From Fragilariopsis cylindrus CCMP1102 (Eukaryota; Bacillariophyta; Bacillariophyceae; Bacillariales; Bacillariaceae): a DNA stretch of 64,000 nt. Below, one piece after another: positions 1 through 10,566 of the stretch. The notes beneath the pieces were generated by a model. That model was not told where the DNA came from. It ran no database searches and was given only the letters and a program-made list of their open reading frames with translations. The stretch is from assembly GCA_900095095.1 (NCBI GenBank), contig FMBT01000320.1, positions 310,001-374,000 of the forward strand. Direction: 5' to 3'. Position numbers and translations under genes: made by a program. How positions within the stretch are numbered: position 1 is the stretch's first letter; each line of letters begins with the position of its first letter.

Positions 1-989
1 GAAAAAGAAGGATCAGAAATATTACTAAATGATCCCACTAAATTCTTTATTTTTGAAAATGGTGACGGTAGTGATGGTGGTGGTAATGACGGTAGTGATT
101 CATCTAATGAAACAAATATATATTCTGGTTCCTCATTAGGGAAACCAATTGATATCCGTGATCCATTACGGACTGGACAACCACAGGGACGTGTATTTCC
201 AATACCAATTGGTAAATTACCCAAAGCTGATTTACGAACAGAGAAAGAAAAGAAACGTCAAGAACGTGAAGATCGATTATGGGCCGCCGCGAATGTCAAT
301 CAAGAACAAGCAGAGGATGAAGCCTTGATTGCGGAAGAAGATCGTGTATTTGGTGAAGAAATTGATTATGAGGAAGCGAATAAGAATTGGGATTCCGATG
401 ATGAGGAATGGAATAAGGGATTAGATAGTGATTCACCTACTGATAATAAAATCATGTCGGTACCCAGAGAATATCGTTATCGAGATGATGATATTGATGA
501 AGTTATTCTACAATTAGAAAAGAAGGCAAAAATTATGCAATCCCATGTCTCAAATAATATTAAAACAATTGAACAAGAAGCTAGATCAAGAATTATTGAT
601 GGCGGTGATAGTAATACTGCAGGAGATATCATTGTTGGTGATAATACTAGTACCGATGAAGAAGATGCACCATTCTTTGATAAAGAAACAACAAAACAAT
701 TAATTAATGTTGGTGCTAATGTTGAAAAATATGAAAAATTAATGTCATCATTATCACGTGAACAATTATTATCAATGTTTGCATTAGAAGGGAAAGACAT
801 TGATAATATGACAAACAAGAAGAATAAGGATGGTTCAGATAGTGGTGACACCGATATTTACGGTAGCGATATCGATACAGCACATACATCCACAACATTA
901 TTTGAAGATATTCCTGGATTGGCAGAACAACAAATTATTGAATTAACCGAACTTGAATCATTTATTCGTATTGCAGAAAAACAAAATTA

Positions 990-990
<1 letters not shown>
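1..990 (+). CDS. Acidic low-complexity protein, 3' part only
   Basis: The reading frame is open from base 1 to a TAA at 988-990, so the 5' end and true start lie outside the window. About 329 residues are visible. They include a Gly/Asp/Ser-rich stretch, a segment with LGKPIDIRDPLRTGQPQGR, a basic patch (EKEKKRQERED) and a long acidic region rich in Asp/Glu. The end, FEDIPGLAEQQIIELTELE, may be helical. I see no catalytic motif and recognise no family. The charge pattern (basic patch, then acidic tail) would suit a nuclear or nucleic-acid-associated scaffold, but that is only inference. Confidence 0.75.
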
Positions 991-1020
<30 letters not shown>

Positions 1021-1821
1021 ACAAACATGTCAAGCATGTCAAACAAACACAACAAAAGGAAAATTAAGTGAAACAACCAGCGTTCTAACAGCAATAAAAA
1101 AAATAAAGATATAACTTCCGTTCGCTTCGTTTCGTTTTCGTTCGTGTGTACATGAGTGGCGTGGGTAGCGGTACGGCAGGACATGGTATGGCATGGTATG
1201 TTAGTGATCATGCATTCAAGCACAGTACAGTATTATTACACCAACTGACAGCCACAAAACAAAACAACAAAAATATAGACGAGGAAAAAATAATAATAAT
1301 ATAAAAAAGATTTAAAAAAATAAACATAAATTAGCTAGACTAGCTAGACTAGCCAGCCAGCTAGCTACTGTAATAGTACTGTAGTAAGTTAGATTTTAAC
1401 TACACTACAGTACAGTAATATAGTAATTGTTTTCTCTCTGCGGTTAGCAGTTCTTGTCGTTGTCGTCGTTTTCGCTCTTTATTTGCTGTTGCTTGCTTGC
1501 TGTTCTTGCGGCGTTGCTTGTCTTCGTTCTTGCTTTTCGTCCTGTTATTCCGTGTCGTTTGTCAGACGTACGGCCGTACGTCGACAGTTATAAATTTGGG
1601 GGAGGACGATTTACCGTATCGGCGAAGATACAAATTTTCATTTCTAGAAAAAAATACGCGCCACTGAAAAATGTCGTAGCGTACTTCAAACAACGACACA
1701 AGAAACGACAGCAGGCAAACACGAACAAACGCACATACAGGCATGTACTGCGCAACAAAGGCAACAAAGAGGGCAAGATACAAAATAACATAAAACAAGG
1801 ATACGTTTAAATTATAGCATC
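991..1821. other. Non-coding interval with simple repeats
   Basis: No convincing gene. It begins with about five copies of the pentamer AAACT (991-1019), downstream of the preceding stop codon. Around 1332-1360 there are short TAGCTAGAC/CCAGC repeats. Several copies of TACTGTA/TACAGTA occur (1226, 1367, 1377, 1406, 1411). An open frame at 1454-1810 starts with TTG, has skewed composition and is most likely the 5' leader of the next gene. Confidence 0.6.
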
Positions 1822-4029
1822 ATGGTAACTACTAGCGAACAACAAGGAACAGTACTAGACATGACGGCAAAAGCAGCAACACAACCACAGTCGCAAACAC
1901 ATCCTGAAGATGATGACGTATTGTCATCAATACGTGCTATAAAAGAAATCGTTGAAAAAGAATTTAGTTTAAGTGAACATAATCGCAGAAGATTATCAAT
2001 ATCGAGTGTTGACGAGGGAGCAGTAGTCAACGAGAACGAGAACGATAACAACGCTGCTCCTGACGCTCCTGCTAACGCTACCAATAATAATATTGAAGAT
2101 TACAATTCATGGAAGAATCAATGTTATCGATTAAAACAAGAATTATATGAAATCAAAAATAAAAATAAATTCGAATTTCAACAAAAAATAAATGAACTTC
2201 AATCGATTAAGAAACATTTGACCGATAGTGAGTTGGAATTAAAATGTGAATTGGATATGAAAACCATACTGCAAGATACAGTAACATCCCAAAATATACA
2301 TTCCCAAACATTAACAAATCAATTAAATATATCCAAAGAAAATCAAAAATTACTTCAAACAAAATTATCTAATTTAGTAACGTCATTAGATAATGAAAAG
2401 ACATCAATTGAATCAGAACGACTAACATCTCGTCAATTAGTTGAAGAAAAACAATTTTTTATAGATGATATTCAGAAACGTTGTGATTTAGAAGAAATAA
2501 AAACATTACGTTTGGATAATGAATGTACTACAATGAAACTAAAAATTCAACAACAAACTATAATTATTCAAAAACAAATGGAAGAGGCTGAAAAGATAAA
2601 AACACTACATATTGAATCTATGCAAAGAATGCAGGATCTCTTAGAACAGAGTACGGCTGCTACTGCTACTGTTACTGCTGCCTCTACATCAGCTACTGCT
2701 ACTGCTATTGTTGATGATTTTAAAACTGATTTAGTCGTCAAGGCATTAAAAGTACAAGTGAAACGATTAACAGAATCAAATACAAAATTACTTGATGAAA
2801 AAGATGAAGCAGCAGCAAATGCAGCAGCAAATGCAACTGCAAATGCCACAGGTACTACAGGTGCAGGTACTAGTCAAATAGTTTTTGAATTAGAATCCTC
2901 CAAGAAACAAATGATCATTATACAAGAATTAAAAAAGATTATTCAACAAAAAAAATCTGCCTATGAAAAACTTTTAGTTGATTATGAAAACGAAAAAGAA
3001 ATGAATAATGCAAATAATAATGGAATGACAACAGCTGCAATTACACCAATTGATACCTCAGCAGAACCAACAACTACATCCCTTCAAAAAAAATTACATG
3101 CATTAGAAGCGGGACTCGTAAAAGATTCAAATACAATCAAATCACTTGAAAATCAAATCTCATCTACTGAAAAACAATCACAAAAAACAAAGGGTAGTAG
3201 TAACGTTGTTGTGGTACTTAGGAAAAAGAAACATTTATTAGATGGAATGAAGAAACAATATCGTACTAAATCAATCTTAGTATCCAATGATATTATTAAT
3301 TTACAATTAAAAAGATTAGTTGAAATCCAGCGTCGTGGTACTAATGTTGGAAATATTCAACAACTAAATGAATGGAATGTAGCAATAAAGAAATTATCTG
3401 AAAATCATTCACGAATTATTACGTTGCGTAATAGTCTTCAAGAACAAGAAAAAGAAGATAATAATAAGGAAAGCAGTAGTAGTAGTAGTAGTAGTACCAA
3501 TAACAACAACGGAGGTAGTATCAACGATGGAGGTTGTGTTGGTAACAGTAACAACAACAACAACAACAACAACAACAGTAATAATGACAAGGCTGCTGCT
3601 GCTGTTGGTAGTGGTAGTGGTAGTGGTAGTGGTACAGGTGGTAAAAGTAGTAGTAGTAGTGACAACAACAGTAACAATAACAACAAAAAGAAGTCAGTTT
3701 TGCCTTTGTCAACGACGACACCATTCAAGAAGAAACAGAAGAAAAATAATAATACGAATACAACGACGACGACAACCACAGCTACTACCGCTGCTGCTAC
3801 TGCTGCTTTTACCGCAACCACCACAGCAGCCGATGCCGGTGCTACAGGTGGTGGTGATGCAGTTCAACGAAGAAAAAAACGAACAAATACATCAGCAGCT
3901 AATACTACCACCACCTCGGCAGCGGTTACTGGGGATGATGATAACAACAACAACAACAACAACAACACCAATAGTAGTAGTAGTAGTAGTAGTAGTAATA
4001 ATGCAAAACGAATGAAGAAAACAAATTGA
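1822..4029 (+). CDS. Large coiled-coil protein with low-complexity C-terminus
   Basis: 735 residues from an ATG shortly after an in-frame stop region; no intron is needed. Residues ~90-270 and ~350-540 are rich in Glu, Lys, Gln and Leu with heptad-like spacing (for example LKQELYEIKNKNKFEFQQKI), typical of long coiled coils. They are separated by Ala/Thr-rich linkers. From about residue 550 the protein is almost purely Ser, Asn, Thr and Gly runs from trinucleotide repeats, with basic patches (KKKQKKNNN, RRKKRTN, and KRMKKTN at the end) that look like nuclear localisation signals. I recognise no family. A structural nuclear or cytoskeletal role is inference. Confidence 0.8.
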   Translation: MVTTSEQQGTVLDMTAKAATQPQSQTHPEDDDVLSSIRAIKEIVEKEFSLSEHNRRRLSISSVDEGAVVNENENDNNAAPDAPANATNNNIEDYNSWKNQCYRLKQELYEIKNKNKFEFQQKINELQSIKKHLTDSELELKCELDMKTILQDTVTSQNIHSQTLTNQLNISKENQKLLQTKLSNLVTSLDNEKTSIESERLTSRQLVEEKQFFIDDIQKRCDLEEIKTLRLDNECTTMKLKIQQQTIIIQKQMEEAEKIKTLHIESMQRMQDLLEQSTAATATVTAASTSATATAIVDDFKTDLVVKALKVQVKRLTESNTKLLDEKDEAAANAAANATANATGTTGAGTSQIVFELESSKKQMIIIQELKKIIQQKKSAYEKLLVDYENEKEMNNANNNGMTTAAITPIDTSAEPTTTSLQKKLHALEAGLVKDSNTIKSLENQISSTEKQSQKTKGSSNVVVVLRKKKHLLDGMKKQYRTKSILVSNDIINLQLKRLVEIQRRGTNVGNIQQLNEWNVAIKKLSENHSRIITLRNSLQEQEKEDNNKESSSSSSSSTNNNNGGSINDGGCVGNSNNNNNNNNNSNNDKAAAAVGSGSGSGSGTGGKSSSSSDNNSNNNNKKKSVLPLSTTTPFKKKQKKNNNTNTTTTTTTATTAAATAAFTATTTAADAGATGGGDAVQRRKKRTNTSAANTTTTSAAVTGDDDNNNNNNNNTNSSSSSSSSNNAKRMKKTN

Positions 4030-4106
4030 GAAATTCTTATATTTTCTTAGGGAAATTTTGCTACGGTAATGACGAAAATGTACGCAAACGGGTGGATTAT
4101 AAAATG

Positions 4107-4145
4107 AAGGATGGATGGATGGATGGATGGATGGATGAATGAATA
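4107..4145. repeat. (GGAT)n microsatellite
   Basis: About seven tandem copies of GGAT/ATGG followed by degenerate ATGAATGAATA, in the 3' region of the coiled-coil gene. Confidence 0.9.
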
Positions 4146-4344
4146 AAACTTAAAAAAAGAACAAAACAAATAATAATAGCAGTTTAAAGAAAATTAATTG
4201 AAACTAACACACGTGCAGTAACTTGTTGCCACATATCGCCGAAAGAGCAAGATCAGTGGTGGGAAAATCAACAAAATAAGTTAGCCTTTAACTATTATGA
4301 TTTATAATTTTACTTTATTTGTTTACTGCAATCCAACCCCCTTA

Positions 4345-5667
4345 TCACCGTAATCGATGAAACAATCCAAGTGCAATTCTTGATGTCATCTCCTTCTTCC
4401 CTTGTATCACTGGATTCATACCATGAAAATACATGCCATTACTACGAAACACAACAACATCACCTCTTCCTTGAAACGGAATGGCTGTTGTGCTCCATTC
4501 ATCATTCGTTCCGTTCAACACATGCAATTCGCCACGATTAAAGTCTATTGTTGGTTCCGATAACATAATCAATGCTTGATATGGAAATTCACTATTATCA
4601 TCTTGATGTGTCCAATTTTCTGCATTCAACGTATAACATAATAAAATTGCTTTGCTATTACGTTCTGGCAACGATTCCATCCTCTCACATTTTTTATCTT
4701 TACTGCTTTCAGGGAACATACCACCTAAATCTAATTGATCAAATAATCTTTGTTGTATTTTAGTAACAAGATCACCAGAACATGTAAAATTTTTATCATA
4801 ATAAATACCATTGGAACCGGTAGCACTTGTTTCAGTTAGTTTTGTAGAATCTTTGTTATTTGTATAATTTCCAATATTTGATAAAAGATGATGACACAAT
4901 ATTTCTGGTATTAAAGAAGGACATAAACAAAGGCCATCGTCCATCAGTTGTGACTGGTAGATTGCACGTGTTTCATCCTTCAATGAAATCATATGCATTG
5001 CATCGTGTATAATTATTTCTGATTCAATGGAACAATTTTCATAATTTGTAATGATAGTTTCAAGAACTCTTTCTACTTTATTTAGGTTATCTTTTTGTAT
5101 TGTTTGTAATTCAGTTGTTTTCTTTTTTGGTTCAGCAAGAGAACAACCATCCCATAATGCTCTACCAAAGGTACGTAACGATGTTGTTTTTGTATTGAAT
5201 TGTGCTAGGAACGGCATGTTTAATTTGATGGCTATCCGTCGTAATGCTTGACGCAGTCGTACTTGTTTCGCATTTAATTCGTTGGACGTACGGTCGTGTG
5301 CTATGTAGTCCTCCACCAAAGCGACTTGTATTCGTTCCATGTTTAATGGACCACGCGATGCGATATATCCTTTGTAGGCAGGTTGTTGATGAACATTTTC
5401 TACATATTCTAATAAAGCTGCACGAGAGAGATTGCTTGTGCAGGTACAATTATGACATTTATCCGAAGAAAATAAAATTGTAGTTCTGTTATTGTCGGTG
5501 TTTTGAGTGGAAGAGGATGTTTTCTTTTTGGAGTTGGTACAGTCAAAGGATGGATTAGATGTGTTATCGGAGGGTTTTTTTGACTTGGTGGATTCCTGTT
5601 TTTGAGTAGAATTTTCATTAGTAGAAGATGTTTGTCTAGAGCGAAGTTTTCTTTTTTGGGGTATCAT
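4345..5667 (-). CDS. 2-oxoglutarate/Fe(II)-dependent dioxygenase-like protein
   Basis: 440 residues, single exon. The C-terminal ~90 residues show a double-stranded beta-helix oxygenase signature. H354-x-D356 (WTHQDDN) gives the first two iron ligands, then QALIMLSEP and RGELHVLNG follow. H415 (YFHGMNP) is the third ligand, and R430 (SRIALGLFHR) is the likely 2-oxoglutarate-binding arginine. The N-terminus is basic and Ser/Thr-rich (KRKLRSRQ, KSKKPS), resembling a nuclear localisation signal, and is followed by a short cysteine cluster (CHNCTC). The fold suggests hydroxylation or demethylation of an unknown substrate. The exact subfamily (Tet/JBP-like, prolyl-hydroxylase-like or other) cannot be decided by eye. 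Confidence 0.72.
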   Translation of the reverse strand: MIPQKRKLRSRQTSSTNENSTQKQESTKSKKPSDNTSNPSFDCTNSKKKTSSSTQNTDNNRTTILFSSDKCHNCTCTSNLSRAALLEYVENVHQQPAYKGYIASRGPLNMERIQVALVEDYIAHDRTSNELNAKQVRLRQALRRIAIKLNMPFLAQFNTKTTSLRTFGRALWDGCSLAEPKKKTTELQTIQKDNLNKVERVLETIITNYENCSIESEIIIHDAMHMISLKDETRAIYQSQLMDDGLCLCPSLIPEILCHHLLSNIGNYTNNKDSTKLTETSATGSNGIYYDKNFTCSGDLVTKIQQRLFDQLDLGGMFPESSKDKKCERMESLPERNSKAILLCYTLNAENWTHQDDNSEFPYQALIMLSEPTIDFNRGELHVLNGTNDEWSTTAIPFQGRGDVVVFRSNGMYFHGMNPVIQGKKEMTSRIALGLFHRLR

Positions 5668-5715
5668 TATGGCTTGTGATGGTTTGGTGGTGAGTTACGG
5701 TGCACTCATTGATTG

Positions 5716-5878
5716 ACGTCGACGTTGACGTTGACGTTTACTTTGACGAATGATACCGAACGATGTATTCGGAGGTGGAGACGAGGTGGCAAATCGATCT
5801 GGTGCGTTGCTGTAGATGTAGCTGCCGATGCCGCTGTTGCTGTTGCTGTTGCTGTCGCTGTTGCTGTTGCTGCTACCG
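5716..5878. repeat. Two hexanucleotide repeat tracts
   Basis: A GACGTT-type tract (about 5716-5745) and a GCTGTT/GCTGTC tract (about 5826-5875) lie upstream of the oxygenase gene. They create overlapping open frames on both strands (5706-6042), which I regard as repeat artefacts. A transcribed 5' leader is possible. Confidence 0.7.
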
Positions 5879-6305
5879 CGATTTTTCTTCTTTTATTATC
5901 GGTCGATGGTGGAAAGGTTATCCGTATTGCCTTAACCACACGAAAATGCAACGTCCGGGTAGTAAGTAGAGGTAATGGTCTACTAGCACTACCAATATCA
6001 AGAAAGCAAGAGGGACGGCGATATATAATATATAATGTGTGATGTGAGTAGTTGCAATGCTAATGCATAAGAAAAGATAATTATTATGTGACAAAAATGA
6101 AACTAAAACGACAAATACTGTTGGATTCGATTGATTCTTCATTCAAGTTTGGACCAAAAAAGCATTTTACAAGGAAGCTGGAATCCTACCAATCAATAGA
6201 GCAATGAAAGATACACTAAGTTACAGTAGTACCACTTTGGTGCGCTACACCCCTCAAAATTTTGAATTTTCGCGCCGAATAAATCTCCGCGTGGAACTAG
6301 TCATT

Positions 6306-8270
6306 AATATAAAAAAACTAAATAATGCCCAAATTTTACTAGTATTTGTTAGTCTAGTATATAATAACAACTTTAGCATCAAGTCAAGTATATACACCTA
6401 AAAAGTCATTTTTTTGGAAAATTTGACTATGAAGTTTACAATTGACCTATTGGATGGAGAAGTCTTATATTCTTTAGTCTCCTAAGCCTACTGGTATCTC
6501 ATAATGTAGGCTCACACACAGCACACACCATCTTTTTATGAGATATCTTGTTCAGGACACAAAGCAGGGTAGAACTTCCAAGAAAATGCTTCTTTTTGGT
6601 CAGGGAGAGTTCCTCTACCTTACCGTGTGTGTAACAAATTATGGACTTTGGAGCGCTAGGTATGTGTTCTTCACTGGAAGGTGGTAGAGGGTGTGATGCA
6701 GCCTAGGACGTGGGAAAATGACCCATTTGGGGGGGGGGGGGGTATGTGACCTAATACACACTCAAAAAGATGAATTTTCCCAAAGTAAGCACATGGGGTT
6801 GACCATATACACCAAAGTAAATATAAACTTGGCAAGCTATGGGCAGGACCATGCTGATGTGGGTGCTAAAAGGGGGAAAACCTGTTTTTGGGCCTAAATG
6901 ACCCTTTTGGGGGCTTAGTACACCCTGACACCTTCCTAACCTCCCTAGAGCCCTAAGCAATAGTTGGACCTTGTACCCATAGGTATAATGTTGAGCTCCA
7001 TAGAAATTTTCAAGGTTATTAGGTCTGTATTGATGGTGCATCACGGCCTTGATTACACGTGCACTTGGCGCTTAGAGAAATTGTGTGTTTTAATAGCGGT
7101 GGATGTTGACCCATGACACCCCAAATTTATGTATGGTTACCTAAAACAATGATATAATCCAAAACCTTTATTTTGAAATAGGTTGATGCCTAGCTATTTC
7201 ATTTGGGACTCAGCATACCTGGTATGGGTGCGGTAGCATCTCAAATATTTTTGCAAAGTGCGCATTTTGGGCCATTTTATGTCTGTTCTATTGTTCCCCG
7301 CCCCACCACACCATCAATCTGGCAGATGTTCCAAGCATTGAGTTGGTGTATTTTGATCATATGCATATATGGAAGGTATCTGGGTGTTGAAACCATGTTC
7401 CAATTCCTTTTTTTGATGTTGTGGCAGCCTATTATGAATGGTACTTTTGGGCATGGAAATATGACATGTTGGCTAAGATGCAATGTTTGTGTTCTGGAGG
7501 CAAGAATAGGGTAAGTATGAGGGATCATTACCCTTGGGTATGAGATGGATGACAAGGTGGTATTTTGGTGCACCATGCTGGTTCTAGAACCTAAGAAGAA
7601 GTTATTCATCTTACTCATCTTACTATTCAAAGTTGTTTAATATTATTCCAATAACCAAACTCCACTGAAGAATTTGTGAGATAAAAATGATACCAATCAG
7701 AATTACTTTCGTCAAGTGATGATGAACCACCAGGAATTGTAGGAGGCAAACACAATGTTCTACTACACTATGTGAATGCAAGTGCAACCAACCTATTTGT
7801 GTTATCCTCTGCATTCCTTTCAAATGAGATATTTTGCTGTTCATTTCTGATCAAAAATCTTGTTATTTTTGTGTGCCTGCCATAAAAATAGAATGAATTT
7901 TATTCCTCAACCATATGAATAGAAAAGTTGTAGGAGGCAAACACAATGTTCTACTACACTATGTGAATGCAAGTGCAACCAACCTATTTGTGTTATCCTC
8001 TGCAACACTTTCAAATGAGATATTTTGTTGTGTGAACACATACATTTTAAATTCCTAAAATGTGTACTGTGTGTGAGCCTACATTGTGAGATACCAGTAG
8101 GCTTAGGAGACTATGGAATATAACAGTTCTCCATCAAATAGGTCGATTGTAAACTTCATGGTTTATTTTTTCAAGAAAATGACAGGTGTATATGTTTGAT
8201 GCTAAAGTTGTTGTTATATACTATGACTAACAAATACTGGTAAAAGTTGGGCATGATTTAATTTTATATT
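6306..8270. mobile_element. Non-autonomous DNA transposon with long terminal inverted repeats (copy 1)
   Basis: The left arm (6306-~6640) and the right arm (~8045-8270) are inverted, imperfect copies of each other for at least 210 bp. Shared blocks include AATATAAA at the tip, the segment ending TAGTATTTGTTA, and TAAGCCTACTGGTATCTCA. The same arms occur at 53.5 and 57.1 kb. The interior has a poly-G run (6731-6742) and a direct repeat about 105 bp long with a period near 190 bp (7738-7843 and 7928-8030). Interior blocks match the second copy in reverse orientation. I see no transposase, only short frames such as 7203-7514. I could not identify a clear target-site duplication, so the outer limits are approximate. 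Confidence 0.75.
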
Positions 8271-9984
8271 GAGAATTTGCAATAGTGCAGTAGACATGCA
8301 TAGTGGATTTTTCTTACCTATGATTGGACCCTATCTATAATACCCTGGTAAGAATGTGACAGGCAGCATAGCATATGATGTGTTTACTATGTGCATCTAC
8401 TACCGAATACTACAACCACACATTGAAGAGTATTACTAGTTATTTATATTTAGTGATGTGCACCAGATATTCCTTGTGAAAGTCTGGGTTTGGAGATGTT
8501 TTTACAATGAAGGTAGGTGCTAGTGGGTAGGGCGCTTAATTTTTTTTGACTCATACGTTATGATAGTAAAATTGTTAACAGAATATCAACAACCATGAAC
8601 TCAAAAGCATCAGCAGGAGGATAATAGTACATAATGAATATGTAGAAATATTAGACATTAATATATTATAGTCAGCTAGCTAACAGCAGAGAGACCAACA
8701 CATAATATGTTGCTTTTTAAAAATGCATAGTGCAGCAATGCATTACAAGAGGCAAGAGCGGTATCTCTATAATATTATTGCGCACGTATGGCCATCAGAC
8801 ATCCTACAGGAAGCACAAAAGCAATCTTGGACAGATAATAATATAGTAGTATATGGGATTCATTCCAGATTTTCATCAGCCTACACAGCACATTTCTGTA
8901 TTCCTCCATACCATAATTCATTGTAAGTCAGAGTTAGTTATTGAGTCTATAGGTTCTAATATAGAAGAATATAGTAATGCATAGTATAAAGAGGACTGTT
9001 GCTGTTGTTGTACAGGGAGAAGAAGCATGTAGTATATGTATCTTTGAAGCATCAGCAGCAGCAGAACAAACAAACCAAGCAGCAAACAAACATCAGATCA
9101 GATCAAGTCTCCCCTCACCTTCACTGTTCGTTTACTGATGGATACCTATCTAGCTACAGTAGCTATCTAGGACTACTAGGCTATCTATCTATCTATCATA
9201 ATATGAGCAGGTGAACTGCTGCTTGCTAAGCAAGACTAATGCTAATAATGCTTCTGCTGATAATACTTCTGCTAACAATGCTTCTGCTAACAGCGCTTCT
9301 GCTACAGTGGGTGGATAGGAGGAGCTTACTATATTATAGTAAGATGTATGTTGTCTAGTCCAGCTGAATACAATACGAATGATGATGAGAGTTTTAGATT
9401 GGATGGTACGAAATAATAAATGCATTGTATTGGTATTTGTAAGTAATTTTTATTTTACAGTTCTTTATTATTATTATTATTTATTTATTATTGTGTTGAT
9501 TGGATGCATAGATGATGGATCCATCTATCTATCCAATCAACACAAAAAAAAAAGGAAGAGCGTTATAAAGAAACAATCGTTCGCTCTCTTCATTCATTCA
9601 AATAAACACGAGTCTATTCATTCATTCGTACGTTCGTTGCACAACAGCTGTTGTAGCAATACTGTAGCTCATAGAGTAAAAGTGTTGGATTGAGATCTTT
9701 TTTTCTCTAAGTCGCTTCCAAAGCGAAGAAGTAAAAAAGTCTTGTTTTTGATGTGAATGATGCATGCATGCATGCATTCGTATCATCAAGGATGGAATGA
9801 GGGGAGCGAAAGTTAAAGCCCATTCATTCCATTCCCACCCCCCACCGACGATGATGTATCCCCTTGATTTATTTTAGCGACAGTAGAAGAGGAAGAGACA
9901 AACCGCTTTTGTGCTGCATCGAGAGCAAAACGAAGCGGCAGGCCTGTCCGATCCGTCTTGTGTTTCTTCGAGAGTTTCGTACCT
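8271..9984. other. Non-coding interval with short repeats
   Basis: No gene I can support. It holds a 15-bp tandem motif of the type AATGCTTCTGCTAAC repeated about four times (9236-9303), an (ATCT)n stretch near 9181-9198, an (ATGC)n stretch at 9761-9776, and A-rich and T-rich runs. All open frames here are under 110 codons and lack family resemblance. A fragment at 9813-10020 on the minus strand may belong to the next gene. Confidence 0.55.
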
Positions 9985-10566
9985 TTAACATCCAAACATA
10001 CCGGCCATATCATTATCATCATCATCTTCTTCATCGTCTGAGTAACAAAAGACTTCATCTTCTTCATCATCAATCATATCATCTTCATCAAATGCATTAC
10101 ATCGTTGAATTGAAAAGAATGCATTGATACCACTACCACCACTTGATGATCTTGATGATAACATAGTGTTAGGTGGTGAACGGAATACTGATGCTTGTGC
10201 TTCATCTTTTGTACGCCATGAGGATGCCATCATTTTCATGGATGGGAATATTGGTACTGCTGAATTCGAAAAGAAAGATGATGGTTGGGATGAAGGTGGT
10301 GTTGCTCCATAGCCAAAAGAGGCAGGACTACCTGCATCTCTTGGTGGAGTTGCGGGCATTTTCTTGGGTGATATTGGTACACCTCGTCCCTCCGCAGAAT
10401 GAGCGGACATACCAGAACAAGATGAGGCTGATGACGAGAATTGATTATTGCTATCAATATTACCTTTCATATTACCAACTGCTTCTGTCGATTCATTACT
10501 TCGATTACGATTAAAATCGATAACCGTTGTCAGATTTTTGGACGAGGATGTTGTTTGACTTCTCAT
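9985..10566 (-). CDS. Small Ser/Pro-rich protein with acidic tail, unknown
   Basis: 193 residues from ATG to TAA. The N-terminal half is Ser/Asn-rich. The middle carries proline-directed sites (PISPKKMPATPPRDAGSP) like those phosphorylated by CDK or MAP kinases. The C-terminus has long Asp/Glu runs (EDDMIDDEEDEVF, SDDEEDDDDNDMAG). Just downstream another frame (to about 9813) encodes a plausible basic segment (KGTKLSKKHKTDRTGLPL). The real protein may therefore continue through a missed splice or a one-base frame error near 9990-10010. No family recognised. Confidence 0.6.
   Translation of the reverse strand: MRSQTTSSSKNLTTVIDFNRNRSNESTEAVGNMKGNIDSNNQFSSSASSCSGMSAHSAEGRGVPISPKKMPATPPRDAGSPASFGYGATPPSSQPSSFFSNSAVPIFPSMKMMASSWRTKDEAQASVFRSPPNTMLSSRSSSGGSGINAFFSIQRCNAFDEDDMIDDEEDEVFCYSDDEEDDDDNDMAGMFGC

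Noticed and set aside
991-1019. (AAACT)n as a telomere-like repeat
   Set aside because: Only about five copies, internal, and unlike the TTAGGG-type repeat expected for stramenopiles.
1454-1810. 118-codon plus-strand frame with hydrophobic start
   Set aside because: Starts with TTG, has leader-like composition and overlaps a minus-strand frame of equal quality; no family resemblance.
5713-6042. 109-codon plus-strand frame
   Set aside because: Driven by hexanucleotide repeats and starts with TTG.
7203-7514. 103-codon frame inside transposon copy 1 as a transposase fragment
   Set aside because: No catalytic triad or other transposase motif visible; composition is ordinary for chance frames here.
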